Shown: positions 27,468 through 35,746 of the stretch, in pieces
How the letters are laid out: each line of letters opens with the position of its first letter
Position numbering within the stretch: the first letter of the stretch is position 1
NCBI GenBank assembly: GCA_002390285.1
Contig: DGPB01000014.1
Span: forward strand, 181,316-245,315
Direction: 5' to 3'
Length of the DNA stretch: 64,000 bases
Origin: Cellvibrionales bacterium UBA4451
GTDB lineage: Bacteria; Pseudomonadota; Gammaproteobacteria; Pseudomonadales; Porticoccaceae
Position numbers and translations under genes: made by a program
The notes under the pieces: model-generated
Seen by the model: the letters and a program-made list of their open reading frames with translations, nothing else
The model's database searches: none
What the model was told of the DNA's origin: nothing

Positions 27468-28259
27468 TTAGTCTTGCAGGACAGACCAGAGTTCATCTAT
27501 CCCTTGTTGTAAAAGCAGTACCTTTCCAGAAATAGGGTGTGAATAATCACCCCCATAAAGCCTGACAAAATCAATCGCTGGGTGCCCATAATCTGCATAT
27601 TCCCAGTCCAGCAGAAATAAACCTTGCTCCGTTTCAATCAGATTCTCTGGTATTAAGTCGTGATGGCTGATGACCGGTTCCCAGCTACTCTGGTCAACCT
27701 CTTGAGCGACAGACTCTAGCACGTTAATAACAGACCTCTGTTCTTCCTGAAATGATACTGGCAACTGCTGAATATAGTGCTGACAGTAATCTACGTAACA
27801 ACGTTTCTTGGTGTCTTTGGGTAAAGGAATGGCCTGAATGGTATTTATTAGTTGAGAAATTTTTTCACTGTTAACGTTGCTCTCAATGTCTTCAGTAGTC
27901 CAATGGCGACCCGCTATAAACTCGCAGACCAACACATGATTGGTGATAAAAAAGATTTTCGGCACCCTACCCGTTTGCTGAAGCAGGGAGAGAATGTCTG
28001 ACTCCCGGTGACGGTCAATACCAAGATTGTGGCTATGCTCTGCATTAATTCTCACCACCGCCTGCAATGGGCCAGCATTGACTAGGAATGAGCGATTGGT
28101 TCTCCCCCCCCGCAGCTCTTCAATAACAACAGGTGCTGTTGTTATTGAAGAGCTGGTTTCAGAAGTATCGGACCAGCTCTGCCAGTCAGACAGCGTCTGC
28201 TGTAACAGCGTCTTGACCCTGTCCAAGGTAGTGTCTTCTCCAAATAACGTAGCCAACAA
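27468..28259 (-). CDS. aminoglycoside/choline kinase-fold phosphotransferase, putative thiamine kinase
   Basis: 263 residues in the APH/choline kinase fold. It has a nucleotide loop ELRGGRTNRSFLV, catalytic HHDLIPENLI (about 195-204, Brenner-type HxDxxxxN) and the metal-binding LLDWEYADYGHPAIDF. E. coli ThiK (YcfN) is of this fold, and the gene is last in an operon under a TPP riboswitch, so phosphorylation of imported thiamine is the likely role (inference). Its start overlaps the end of the permease gene by 74 bases; the G-loop begins about 45 codons in, so a shorter start is possible. The early coding region holds a 20-bp palindrome and a run of eight G. Confidence 0.75.
   Translation of the reverse strand: MLATLFGEDTTLDRVKTLLQQTLSDWQSWSDTSETSSSITTAPVVIEELRGGRTNRSFLVNAGPLQAVVRINAEHSHNLGIDRHRESDILSLLQQTGRVPKIFFITNHVLVCEFIAGRHWTTEDIESNVNSEKISQLINTIQAIPLPKDTKKRCYVDYCQHYIQQLPVSFQEEQRSVINVLESVAQEVDQSSWEPVISHHDLIPENLIETEQGLFLLDWEYADYGHPAIDFVRLYGGDYSHPISGKVLLLQQGIDELWSVLQD
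28113..28155 (-). repeat. 20-bp perfect inverted repeat inside the kinase gene
   Basis: Positions 28113-28132 and 28136-28155 are exact reverse complements, with a 3-base loop. On the mRNA this forms a very stable hairpin about 30 bases after the permease stop codon and within the kinase reading frame. No T-tract follows. A run of eight C (G8 on the coding strand) begins directly beside it at 28104-28111. Confidence 0.9.
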
Positions 28260-28815
28260 CGGCTAGGATGACATAAAGCACAAACAGCGCCACCGTTTGG
28301 TAGAGCTCTCGATCTAAATAAAGATAAATAGAGGCCGCATCAATCACAATCCAGTACAACCAGTTTTCAAGAATTTTTCGAGCGACCATCACCGTTGTTA
28401 GCACTGCACCCCAAGTGGTAAATGAATCCAGATAGGGTAATCGTGCATCGGTATGTTGAGCCAGAAGGTAACCGGAAATCAATGAAGCGACAACCACCGC
28501 AGCAATGGCCAAGCCGTGTTGCCACAAGGGCCAACAGGAGATCTCGATCCCCTGATGACTCTCCCCGCCACGCCGCCATTGATACCAACCATAGACGGCC
28601 ATCACCAGATAATAGACGCTCAGCAAGGATTCCATGTACAAATTGACATCACCTAATATCCACGCATAAATGGCGGAGCTGAAAAAAGCACAGTACCAAC
28701 ACAGACTATTTTCTTTGAGGGCAAACAGTAAATAAGCGATGGATAGCAACACCGCCAAAGTTTCAAAACTAATCCAGCCAAAGCTGATCCAACCAAATGA
28801 AGCCCAGTCCAACAC
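28186..28815 (-). CDS. PnuC-family nicotinamide riboside/thiamine transporter (PnuT type)
   Basis: 209 residues with seven predicted membrane helices. Family marks are ENSLCWYCAFFSSAIYAWIL, YYLVMAVYGWYQWRRGG and, near the end, LYWIVIDAASIYLYLDRELY. PnuC proteins carry nicotinamide riboside; the PnuT subgroup found behind THI-elements carries thiamine. The riboswitch upstream points to thiamine. It is in an operon, three bases after the thiamin-binding protein gene, and overlaps the kinase. Confidence 0.85.
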   Translation of the reverse strand: MLDWASFGWISFGWISFETLAVLLSIAYLLFALKENSLCWYCAFFSSAIYAWILGDVNLYMESLLSVYYLVMAVYGWYQWRRGGESHQGIEISCWPLWQHGLAIAAVVVASLISGYLLAQHTDARLPYLDSFTTWGAVLTTVMVARKILENWLYWIVIDAASIYLYLDRELYQTVALFVLYVILAVVGYVIWRRHYLGQGQDAVTADAV

Positions 28816-28818
28816 TGG

Positions 28819-29067
28819 CTATAGTGCCTCGTAACCGGGAATATACTTCACCACATAAACCGCCATGCCATATTCCTTGTAACAGGCTGCTATGGTTTCC
28901 TGAACAGCCTTCATGGCATGCTCATATTCTCCCTGTACCACGGTGCTGGTGGGAAAGGTGGTGATCTTCAGGTCATCATACTGATTAATTTTTTCAATAA
29001 ATCCATGGATAGGAGGAATAAAATCCTCCCGATTAGGGTACATGCTGACATCAATGGTTAATTGCAT
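28819..29067 (-). CDS. YkoF/MTH1187-like thiamin-binding protein
   Basis: 82 residues matching the single-domain MTH1187/YkoF-like ferredoxin fold (MQLTIDVSMYPN start, TTFPTSTVVQGEY, AVYVVKYIPGYEAL end). YkoF of Bacillus binds thiamine or its pyrimidine part. The protein has no signal peptide, so it would act in the cytosol. A strong ribosome site (GGAGG, spacing 5) precedes the ATG. It lies between the TonB receptor and the permease in the TPP-riboswitch operon. Confidence 0.8.
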   Translation of the reverse strand: MQLTIDVSMYPNREDFIPPIHGFIEKINQYDDLKITTFPTSTVVQGEYEHAMKAVQETIAACYKEYGMAVYVVKYIPGYEAL

Positions 29068-29115
29068 ACTTACCTCCTACACCTATTATCGAGTACCTAC
29101 GAACAATCATAACTA

Positions 29116-31356
29116 TTAAAAGTGATATTTAGCCGTAGCACCAAATATTCTAGGCTCGCCGAATTGATAATAGGGCTCGGTCTCATAGAATTTCCGTGGG
29201 TCATTACCGAAGCTGCCAAACCCGCGAACAATCACATCCTTATCCGTGAGATTACGCCCCCACAGTGATAATTCCCATGCCTCAACTTGATAATGCAACC
29301 GGGCATTAATCAACTCGTAAGAATTGGTTTTCTCGTCATGCCTTGGGGACAAATAAAACTCATCCTTACCCTCGACTTCCACTGAGGCCATCAAGTTGTC
29401 GGTGAGCGTCAACTCAGCCCCAACAGAAAACTGGTAGGACGGTGCATGTGCCTGTTCTCGTCCACTGAGATCGGTAGAAACACCATTTTCTGCATCTGCG
29501 TCAGAATGGGTGAAGCTATCAAAGTCGTTAAACTTTGCCTTCAACAGCCCAAGACTACCGTAGAACCTCAGCCAGTCCGTAGCAAGCCAGTTGGACTCAA
29601 GTTCTAACCCATAATTTTCACCTTTAGCTGCATTATCGAAGAAATCGGTAAAACTACAGGGACAGTCATCGCCAGAAATGGGGGTCACTAATGACTGTTT
29701 AACCTGCATATCGTGACGTTTCTGATAAAACAGTGCCAATTGAACCTGCAACTGTCCATCCAGCCAATCGCCCTTAATACCCGTTTCAAAATTCCACATA
29801 TATTCAGTATCAAATTTGCGGGCCGATGGCGCCAGATCAGAATTACTATTAACGCCTCCCGCCTTGTAACCACGAGACACCAAACCATAAACCATGGTGT
29901 CGTCGGCAATGCGATATTCCAGACCAATACGCCCACCCCAGAGTCGTTCGCCGTTGTCATGGTTAACGGCATCGCTGTCATCGTAATCCGCATCACGATA
30001 CTCCAATCTCAACCCTGTAATCAGTCTCAGGTTGTCAGTGAACTGACTTCCCAGCTGCCCGTAGACAGCATGATTTTCAGTTTCAAAGTCGCTGGTAAAA
30101 TCACTTGCGGCATAAGTGTACTCACGCAATAGCGACTCATCCTGTTCACGGTAATAGATACCCGCTACCCAATCTGTCGTGTCATTAAATATCCGGCCCT
30201 CTTCCCGCGAAACCAGCCGTAGATCAACAGTGCTGTTGTCTCGGTCCCTTTGATAGCGATCAAAAGACGAATAAGCCCAACCATCACAGGGTTCACCTGC
30301 ACAGATATCGTTATAACTCCAATCTTCATCGTAGCTATACTCCAGATCACTATCGACGTAACTCACCGACCCTACAACATCAAACTGCGCCGTTGCTTGC
30401 CAGATCGTTTCAATACCAACAGCCGTCGATTCCTGGCGGTCTTTTCCGGGCTGATCCGACAAGGTATGGCGAGTATTATCCAGAGAAAACCCGTCGTAAC
30501 CGTTATCAACATCCGTATAGAAACCGGTTAATTTGACCTGTAATTCATCATTGACCTGCCAGTTCAGCTTACCCCGGATAGCCTGCTCATCAATATTGTT
30601 GGTGTCGTGTCGGTTGAGAAAATCGTTGTCGGTATAACCATCACTTTTATGCTGCTGCACGGCAAGGCGATAACCCAGGTTCTCGGTCACAGGGCCACTG
30701 ATAACACTGTTTACGGTACGGGTTTCATATTCAGCGACTGACGTTTCAACACTGCCTTCAAATGACTCTGTGGGATCATTCGATGTCAAGTTAACCAGGC
30801 CGGCCAAGGCATTGGCACCGTAAAGTGTGCCCTGTGGCCCCCTAAGGATTTCAATCTGTTTTAAATCCAGCGTGGTGGCCGCGCCGCCAATGCCACTGAA
30901 ATCGATCCCATCAATAAGAAGACCAACAGAGGGATTTAAGGGTTCGATAAACTGACTCCGCTCACCAATTCCGCGGATTTGTATAAACCGACCTCTGGAT
31001 GCCCCACTGGAATAATTCACATTGGGTGCCAGATTGAGTACCTGCTCGAGATGGCGGGCTTCACGGCGCGCAATGGTTTCGCTATCAATCACAGTAATGC
31101 TGTTACCCGTGTTTAACAGCGCGATATCACGAAAATCTGCCGTGACAACGATTTCTTCAAGAGTGGATTCGTCAAAAATGGCTTCTTCAAGGGCTTCTTT
31201 TTCAGGGGCCTCTTTTTCCAGAGATTTGTCTTCTATCGAAACAGACCCAGCAGCAGTGTCTGACACCATCTGCACCAGTGCTTCTTCCGCAGCAAAGCTG
31301 CCATGAGAGATTAAAAGGATCGCAGTCAGAAGACTGGTCTTGGTACTGTTGTTCAT
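29116..31356 (-). CDS. TonB-dependent receptor, putative thiamine importer
   Basis: 746 residues from ATG 31356, chosen because GAGG precedes it and it starts the signal peptide (cleavage after SFA). The start 15 bases upstream has no such site. After an acidic repeat-like linker (EKEAPEKEALEEA) come the TonB-box EEIVVTA, the plug domain with LAPNVNYSSG and RGPQGTLYGANALAGLVN, and a 22-strand barrel ending in FGATAKYHF, with the terminal Phe needed for BAM assembly. It lies directly behind a TPP riboswitch with thiamine transport genes downstream, so thiamine or its phosphates are the probable cargo across the outer membrane. Confidence 0.88.
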   Translation of the reverse strand: MNNSTKTSLLTAILLISHGSFAAEEALVQMVSDTAAGSVSIEDKSLEKEAPEKEALEEAIFDESTLEEIVVTADFRDIALLNTGNSITVIDSETIARREARHLEQVLNLAPNVNYSSGASRGRFIQIRGIGERSQFIEPLNPSVGLLIDGIDFSGIGGAATTLDLKQIEILRGPQGTLYGANALAGLVNLTSNDPTESFEGSVETSVAEYETRTVNSVISGPVTENLGYRLAVQQHKSDGYTDNDFLNRHDTNNIDEQAIRGKLNWQVNDELQVKLTGFYTDVDNGYDGFSLDNTRHTLSDQPGKDRQESTAVGIETIWQATAQFDVVGSVSYVDSDLEYSYDEDWSYNDICAGEPCDGWAYSSFDRYQRDRDNSTVDLRLVSREEGRIFNDTTDWVAGIYYREQDESLLREYTYAASDFTSDFETENHAVYGQLGSQFTDNLRLITGLRLEYRDADYDDSDAVNHDNGERLWGGRIGLEYRIADDTMVYGLVSRGYKAGGVNSNSDLAPSARKFDTEYMWNFETGIKGDWLDGQLQVQLALFYQKRHDMQVKQSLVTPISGDDCPCSFTDFFDNAAKGENYGLELESNWLATDWLRFYGSLGLLKAKFNDFDSFTHSDADAENGVSTDLSGREQAHAPSYQFSVGAELTLTDNLMASVEVEGKDEFYLSPRHDEKTNSYELINARLHYQVEAWELSLWGRNLTDKDVIVRGFGSFGNDPRKFYETEPYYQFGEPRIFGATAKYHF

Positions 31357-31445
31357 TCGGTTGAGCCTCATTAACGTAGGTTAAAGAGACCCGGATATGG
31401 AAAGGAGGGAGCGATACTCAGTCAACAAATACATACTGTTGCGTC

Positions 31446-31525
31446 CTATCCCTACGCCGGTACTATCCGGATCAGGTTCAAAGGGTCCATCTCACGATGT
31501 CTCAGGCTTTCGCCTCCCCTTAGGA
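31446..31525 (-). promoter_or_regulatory. TPP riboswitch (THI element)
   Basis: Read on the minus strand, the stretch carries the conserved THI-box parts in order: GGGAGG, the CTGAGA of the pyrimidine-sensing helix, ACCCTTTGAACCTGATC, and GGATAGTACCGGCGTAGGGA, closing the P1 stem. It lies 90 bases before the TonB receptor start. It should bind thiamine pyrophosphate and switch the operon off when TPP is plentiful. Whether the output is transcriptional or by hiding the ribosome site cannot be told; no obvious T-tailed terminator follows. Confidence 0.96.
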
Positions 31526-31636
31526 AAATCACGCCACACTTAGTAAGTAGTACCTACCGAGAGTAGAGGTGAAGCCGCCATTCTACTTAAATGGCGAGGT
31601 AACTCAATCTGCTTGTTTAAATGTTTTAAAAAAAAC

Positions 31637-33028
31637 CTAAATAATTTTAGAAAACCGAATTTCGGTGGAAGACTTGTTAATGTAAGCATCAAAGATCATA
31701 CAAATACGACGAATCAATAGTCGACCAGCCAAGTTCACTCGAATACTATTTTCACCCACTTCGACCAACCCATCGTCAACCATAGGCTTCAACTGTTCCA
31801 GCTCTTCAACAAAGTACGCTTTAAAATTGATAGAAAACTGCGTTTCAATATCCGTAAATTTCAATTCAAAGTGGCAAATCAATTGTTTGATCACTTCCTG
31901 TCTAAGCACGTCGTCATCGCTTAGCTCAAAACCACGTGCCACGGGTAAGTTACCTGCATCCACAGCATTCTGATAATCATCGATCTGCTTATGATTCTGG
32001 GCAAACACATTATCAATCGCACTAATCGAAGAAACCCCAAAAGCCACTAGATCACAGCCACCATGGGTGGAATAACCCTGAAAATTACGCTGTAACACCC
32101 CAGACTGTTGGGCCACGGCCAACTCATCATTAGGCTTGGCAAAATGATCCATACCGATATACACATAACCGGCATCGAGCAGCTTCTCGGTCATCCGCTC
32201 CATCATCAACAGTTTCTCCTCGGCACTGGGCAGCGTCGACTCATCAAGCTGTTTTTGCACCTTAAACAAGTGCGGCATGTGGGCGTAATTAAACACCGAC
32301 AAGCGGTCGGGATTAAGATCAATAATACTGTCAAGCGTACCGCTAAACGTTTGCCACGATTGATGTGGCAACCCATAAATCAAATCCATACTGACAGAAT
32401 GAAAGCCCTCCACTCTGGCGGCATCCACCAACTCGCGAACCTCTTCCACCGAGTTAAAACGATTAACCGCCTGTTGCACCGTGGGGTCAAAATCCTGAAT
32501 ACCCATGCTCAGGCGGTTAAAGCCGAGCTCTCTCAAGCAGGCAATCGTACTGACATCCATATCGCCGGGATGAATTTCAATGGAGTATTCACCCGTGTCA
32601 TCATCCAGTAAATTAAAGTGTTCACGGGTTGCAGCCATCAACAGGCGTTTTTCTTCATCACTGATATAGGTGGGCGTACCGCCGCCCCAATGTAATTGGT
32701 GGACCGGCCTCGACGGATCAAAAAGCTTGCCCTGCATGGCAATTTCTTCGATCAACCGCTCCAGATAGGGCAGCGCCCGCTTGCGGTTGGCCGTAATGAT
32801 TTTATTGCAGCCACAGTAATAGCAAACCGTGCTGCAAAATGGGATGTGAAAATACAGCGACAGGGGCCGGCCATCGGCGTTACTTCGCTCAATGGCGCTG
32901 CGTAGCTCCACCTCACCAAACTGCTCATGAAATTGGGGTGCTGTAGGGTAAGACGTATACCGAGGGCCAGACAGATCGTAACGGTCGATCAGGCGACGAT
33001 TCCATACAATAGAATGCGATGAAGTCAC
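31637..33028 (-). CDS. hemN: oxygen-independent coproporphyrinogen III oxidase
   Basis: 463 residues, the typical HemN length. The radical SAM motif CxxxCxxC with its fourth cysteine is CSTVCYYCGC at residues 65-74. The N-terminal YDLSGPRYTSYPTA and the GGGTPTYIS glycine-rich loop are diagnostic of true HemN rather than HemW. It decarboxylates coproporphyrinogen III to protoporphyrinogen IX without oxygen. The gene is alone; the TPP riboswitch lies beyond its stop. Confidence 0.96.
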   Translation of the reverse strand: MTSSHSIVWNRRLIDRYDLSGPRYTSYPTAPQFHEQFGEVELRSAIERSNADGRPLSLYFHIPFCSTVCYYCGCNKIITANRKRALPYLERLIEEIAMQGKLFDPSRPVHQLHWGGGTPTYISDEEKRLLMAATREHFNLLDDDTGEYSIEIHPGDMDVSTIACLRELGFNRLSMGIQDFDPTVQQAVNRFNSVEEVRELVDAARVEGFHSVSMDLIYGLPHQSWQTFSGTLDSIIDLNPDRLSVFNYAHMPHLFKVQKQLDESTLPSAEEKLLMMERMTEKLLDAGYVYIGMDHFAKPNDELAVAQQSGVLQRNFQGYSTHGGCDLVAFGVSSISAIDNVFAQNHKQIDDYQNAVDAGNLPVARGFELSDDDVLRQEVIKQLICHFELKFTDIETQFSINFKAYFVEELEQLKPMVDDGLVEVGENSIRVNLAGRLLIRRICMIFDAYINKSSTEIRFSKII

Positions 33029-33292
33029 TATTTATTGAGTCCTGATGAATAGCAAAGACAGATCGCCATGGTAACTGACAAGCCAAACACTGTCTTGATG
33101 CCCGTCAAGTCATCAACTATCAAGCTGCCAGTGCCCTTCAGCCGGTTTAGACCAAAGTGTAACTGGCAATCGGCAGTGTCCATACGTATAATTCCGCCTC
33201 TCTTGGAAACGCCGACCTGACGATGCTCTTTGGAACATACGGATGTGCATTTCCACCGCCTCCCGCAACTCCGATATAAAAGAAGACAAGAC

Positions 33293-33829
33293 ATGAGCTA
33301 CAACAAGATTCCTGCCGGCAACGACCTACCAACCGACATCAACGTGGTAATTGAAATTCCCGCCAACCACGACCCCATCAAATATGAAATTGACAAAGAT
33401 TCCGATGCGATCTTCGTCGACCGTTTCGTCGCAACACCCATGTTCTACCCAGCCAACTACGGTTACATCCCTCAGACCCTATCTGAAGATGGCGACCCCT
33501 TGGATGTATTGGTCGTCACCCCATACCCGGTTATGCCCGGCGCTGTTATTCGCAGCCGTGCAGTGGGCGTGCTTAATATGAGCGACGAGTCTGGTGTAGA
33601 TGCCAAACTGCTTGCCGTGCCACACACCAAATTGACTAAGCTGTACGACCACGTTCAGGAAATTAGTGACTTGCCAGAGCTGCTGATCAATCAGATCAAG
33701 CACTACTTCGAGAACTACAAAACACTGGAAGCAGGTAAATGGGTAAAAGTTGAAGGCTGGGATAATGCCGAAGCGGCCCGCGCTGAAATCAATGCGTCAC
33801 GTGAGCGCTATCTGCAAGAAGAAGGCTAA
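33293..33829 (+). CDS. ppa: inorganic pyrophosphatase (family I)
   Basis: 178 residues from ATG 33293; an in-frame ATG 63 bases upstream lacks the family start. Conserved features are VVIEIPANHDPIKYEID, FYPANYGYIPQTL and the metal-binding DGDPLDVLV, plus AVPHTK and HYFENYK. It hydrolyses pyrophosphate in the cytosol. A strong terminator follows. Confidence 0.97.
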   Translation: MSYNKIPAGNDLPTDINVVIEIPANHDPIKYEIDKDSDAIFVDRFVATPMFYPANYGYIPQTLSEDGDPLDVLVVTPYPVMPGAVIRSRAVGVLNMSDESGVDAKLLAVPHTKLTKLYDHVQEISDLPELLINQIKHYFENYKTLEAGKWVKVEGWDNAEAARAEINASRERYLQEEG

Positions 33830-33907
33830 ACCTAAAGACACACTGTCTAAGAAGGGCTCATAAAAAATAATTGCCCCCAAGTTAATGCAATAAAGGGCAA
33901 TGTTAAG

Positions 33908-33932
33908 AAACCCGGTGATGCCGGGTTTTTTT
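33908..33932 (+). terminator. intrinsic terminator of ppa
   Basis: AAACCCGG pairs with CCGGGTTT over a 4-5 base loop and is followed by a run of seven T. It ends about 80 bases after the ppa stop and separates ppa from the minus-strand cassette block. Confidence 0.92.
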
Positions 33933-34038
33933 ATTACCTTTTTTCTGTATTACCAGAAACACACCGTACAAGAAGTATGTTCCTAACACCTGCCTTTGAA
34001 GACAAGAAGTTGCTCCTCATGTGGTACTGGCTAGGCTA

Positions 34039-34479
34039 TTACGAGGACTCCTCATAGAGCGCCCCACTTATGCCTCGGAGATATTTCGGTAAGTCGTCAT
34101 CAATACTTACAATACGTTGTTCATAGAAAATATGTTTATCCGGTATCAATGCATCTGGAACAGCACCATTGTTATTTTTCGATATCAATTGTTGAGATAT
34201 AACACGCCAATCCAAGACATTGGTATTAAAAAGGACTTCCCCGCAATTAGAGCAAAAAATTCGTTTCATCCTCTTAGTCGGATGCTGAAATGTAGAAACT
34301 CGGCCCTCACCTTCTTTAAAAGTGACATCCTCTTTCCCCCATACAGCCACCGAGTGGTAGGGTATATCCAAGAGATCCCTACAGTCGACACAGTGACAAA
34401 ACCCATGCACCTTCGCTATTCCACTTATCGCTAGCGTCACTGCACCGCAATCACATTTCACTTCAAATTCGTTCGTCAC
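34039..34479 (-). CDS. GFA-family (glutathione-dependent formaldehyde-activating-like) protein
   Basis: 146 residues with the GFA zinc-binding pattern: CDCGAV, CHCVDC and, further on, FCSNCGE. Most members of the family have no known reaction, and only a few act on S-hydroxymethyl-glutathione. The start is GTG 34479. It is the last of the minus-strand small genes of the cassette block. GFA proteins are among the commonest products of chromosomal integron cassettes (known). A degenerate attC-like pair may lie at about 33981-34045, but I do not score it. Confidence 0.8.
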   Translation of the reverse strand: MTNEFEVKCDCGAVTLAISGIAKVHGFCHCVDCRDLLDIPYHSVAVWGKEDVTFKEGEGRVSTFQHPTKRMKRIFCSNCGEVLFNTNVLDWRVISQQLISKNNNGAVPDALIPDKHIFYEQRIVSIDDDLPKYLRGISGALYEESS

Positions 34480-34535
34480 CGGTTTTACTCTTCTTTTGGG
34501 CGATGTTTGATTGCCTTGTTAGCAATTACCACTCA

Positions 34536-34952
34536 TTACTTTTTTGGAAGCTCATCATATTCGGGTAATTCACTGGAAGCCTTATACCATTCAGCTTTTG
34601 ACGCACAGAATATATTCTGGTGTGGTTTTATACCTGGATTCCCATCAAGTGTACCCGCGGGTATGACGACGACCTTGCCACCCTTTGAGCGCCAAGGCAG
34701 CGAGGACCCACAGTTTTTACAGAATGCTGTGGCAAAGTACTTAGTCTCTTTTGGTGAATACGTACCAACAATAGACTCACCTTTGACCCATTTAAATTGA
34801 TCGGGCGAAACAAACAGGTTTGATGCATACGTACTACCCGTAAATTTACGGCATCGAGAGCAATGACAATATTGAAAAATCCCCATGTTACCGGTAATTT
34901 CGTATGTGGCTTCGCCACAGAGACAACTCCCACTTATAACATCACTGCTCAT
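34536..34952 (-). CDS. GFA-family protein
   Basis: 138 residues with CLCGEA, CHCSRCRK and FCKNCGS, the three zinc-binding elements of the GFA fold. It is only distantly like the GFA protein 56 bases downstream, so the pair is not a recent tandem duplicate. Eight bases beyond its stop lies GCCTTGTTAGC (34518-34528), the form of an attC L''-R'' half-site, but I cannot find a convincing partner arm. The protein is probably cytosolic and its substrate unknown. Confidence 0.8.
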   Translation of the reverse strand: MSSDVISGSCLCGEATYEITGNMGIFQYCHCSRCRKFTGSTYASNLFVSPDQFKWVKGESIVGTYSPKETKYFATAFCKNCGSSLPWRSKGGKVVVIPAGTLDGNPGIKPHQNIFCASKAEWYKASSELPEYDELPKK

Positions 34953-35020
34953 ATCGTTACCTTTGATTGTAACCCCGCAAGCAAAAGCGCGCGTTAGCGC
35001 TACTAGCTAGCAGGGCAATT

Positions 35021-35128
35021 TTAGTTTGAGTTATTAACTGCTTTAAATTTTATAAGTGTACCTGCAGCAAAGCCGTATAATATAAATGCCAAAAAAGGGC
35101 CATTTAAATAGGACAATAATCCTGACAT
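35021..35128 (-). CDS. possible very small membrane protein
   Basis: A 35-codon frame from ATG 35128 that encodes almost one long hydrophobic stretch (GPFLAFILYGFAAGTLI). The open frame actually extends backwards into the end of the cold-shock gene, in a different register. It could therefore be the separated second helix of a cold-shock/membrane protein broken by a frameshift. No ribosome site is clear. Confidence 0.3.
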   Translation of the reverse strand: MSGLLSYLNGPFLAFILYGFAAGTLIKFKAVNNSN

Positions 35129-35145
35129 AAGCAGAACTAATATCG

Positions 35146-35511
35146 CTATATAAGTACGAACTTCTCAACCCCTAGAGCAATAACACCAGCAAGTGCTAAT
35201 AAGCTCAAAACTTTCCAGGTACCTACAGAGCTTTCTAGAGATGCTACGCGATCTTCTAAAGAAGCAGGTTTAGCTGCAGGTTTGTTGTTGCTAGAAGCTT
35301 TACTAATGCCACCGTCTAGAGGGATAACAGATTCAGCCTGAGGGCCTTTATCTGAGTCTTTGTCGACGAACTTAACGGCTAAACCCTGGCGGATAGGGCC
35401 ATCGCCTTGCCATTCACTTTTGTGGAAAAAGAAATCTTCGCCGTTTTTGTCGTCGGCAATAAAGCCGAAGCCTTTGCGAAAGTCGTAACGTTTAATAATA
35501 CCTTTGGCCAT
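35146..35511 (-). CDS. cold-shock domain protein with C-terminal membrane helix
   Basis: 121 residues. Residues 1-65 are a cold-shock domain with the RNP motifs GFGFIAD and DFFFHKSEW, which bind single-stranded nucleic acid. A Ser/Asn/Pro/Ala linker follows, then a short coiled-coil (LEDRVASLESSV) and one membrane helix at the C-terminus. This places the nucleic-acid-binding domain at the inner membrane face. Proteins fusing a cold-shock domain to a DUF1294 membrane domain are known; here the membrane part is much shorter. It belongs to the minus-strand cassette block. Confidence 0.8.
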   Translation of the reverse strand: MAKGIIKRYDFRKGFGFIADDKNGEDFFFHKSEWQGDGPIRQGLAVKFVDKDSDKGPQAESVIPLDGGISKASSNNKPAAKPASLEDRVASLESSVGTWKVLSLLALAGVIALGVEKFVLI

Positions 35512-35646
35512 ATTTGTATCCTACTCTATGTGTAATGAGGCAATGCCGATGATCGTGAATTCTAGCTCGATCTTTAAGTGGTTGCCAATCACGGCGCTAT
35601 TGCATATTTTTCCAATTTAAGAATCTGTTCCCTTATAGTTGAAGAC

Positions 35647-35724
35647 AGTTAACGCTTTAGTTCAAGGGCTGCATTAACGCACGAAGAGCGTGGAATGCAG
35701 TCCAGTGGAGCGATTGGTTAGAGC
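35647..35724 (-). repeat. candidate attC-like recombination site (weak)
   Basis: A 78-base imperfect inverted repeat 23 bases beyond the stop of the CvfB-like gene. Outer arms AGTTAAC and GTTAGAG resemble attC R boxes, and the inner arms CTGCATT/AATGCAG pair perfectly around a small hairpin (AACGC/GCGT). The intermediate part pairs poorly. It lies where a cassette's attC would lie for a minus-strand gene. Confidence 0.4.
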
Positions 35725-35746
35725 TTTTACTCTCTGTGTTTTGTGT

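Noticed and set aside
31576..31596. CGCCATT/AATGGCG inverted repeat after hemN as a terminator
   Set aside because: The stem is only seven pairs and lacks a T-run on the minus strand.
33981..34045. attC-like pair beyond the first GFA gene
   Set aside because: TCCTAAC and a GGCTAGGC-like box can be lined up, but the inner arms pair too poorly to claim a site.
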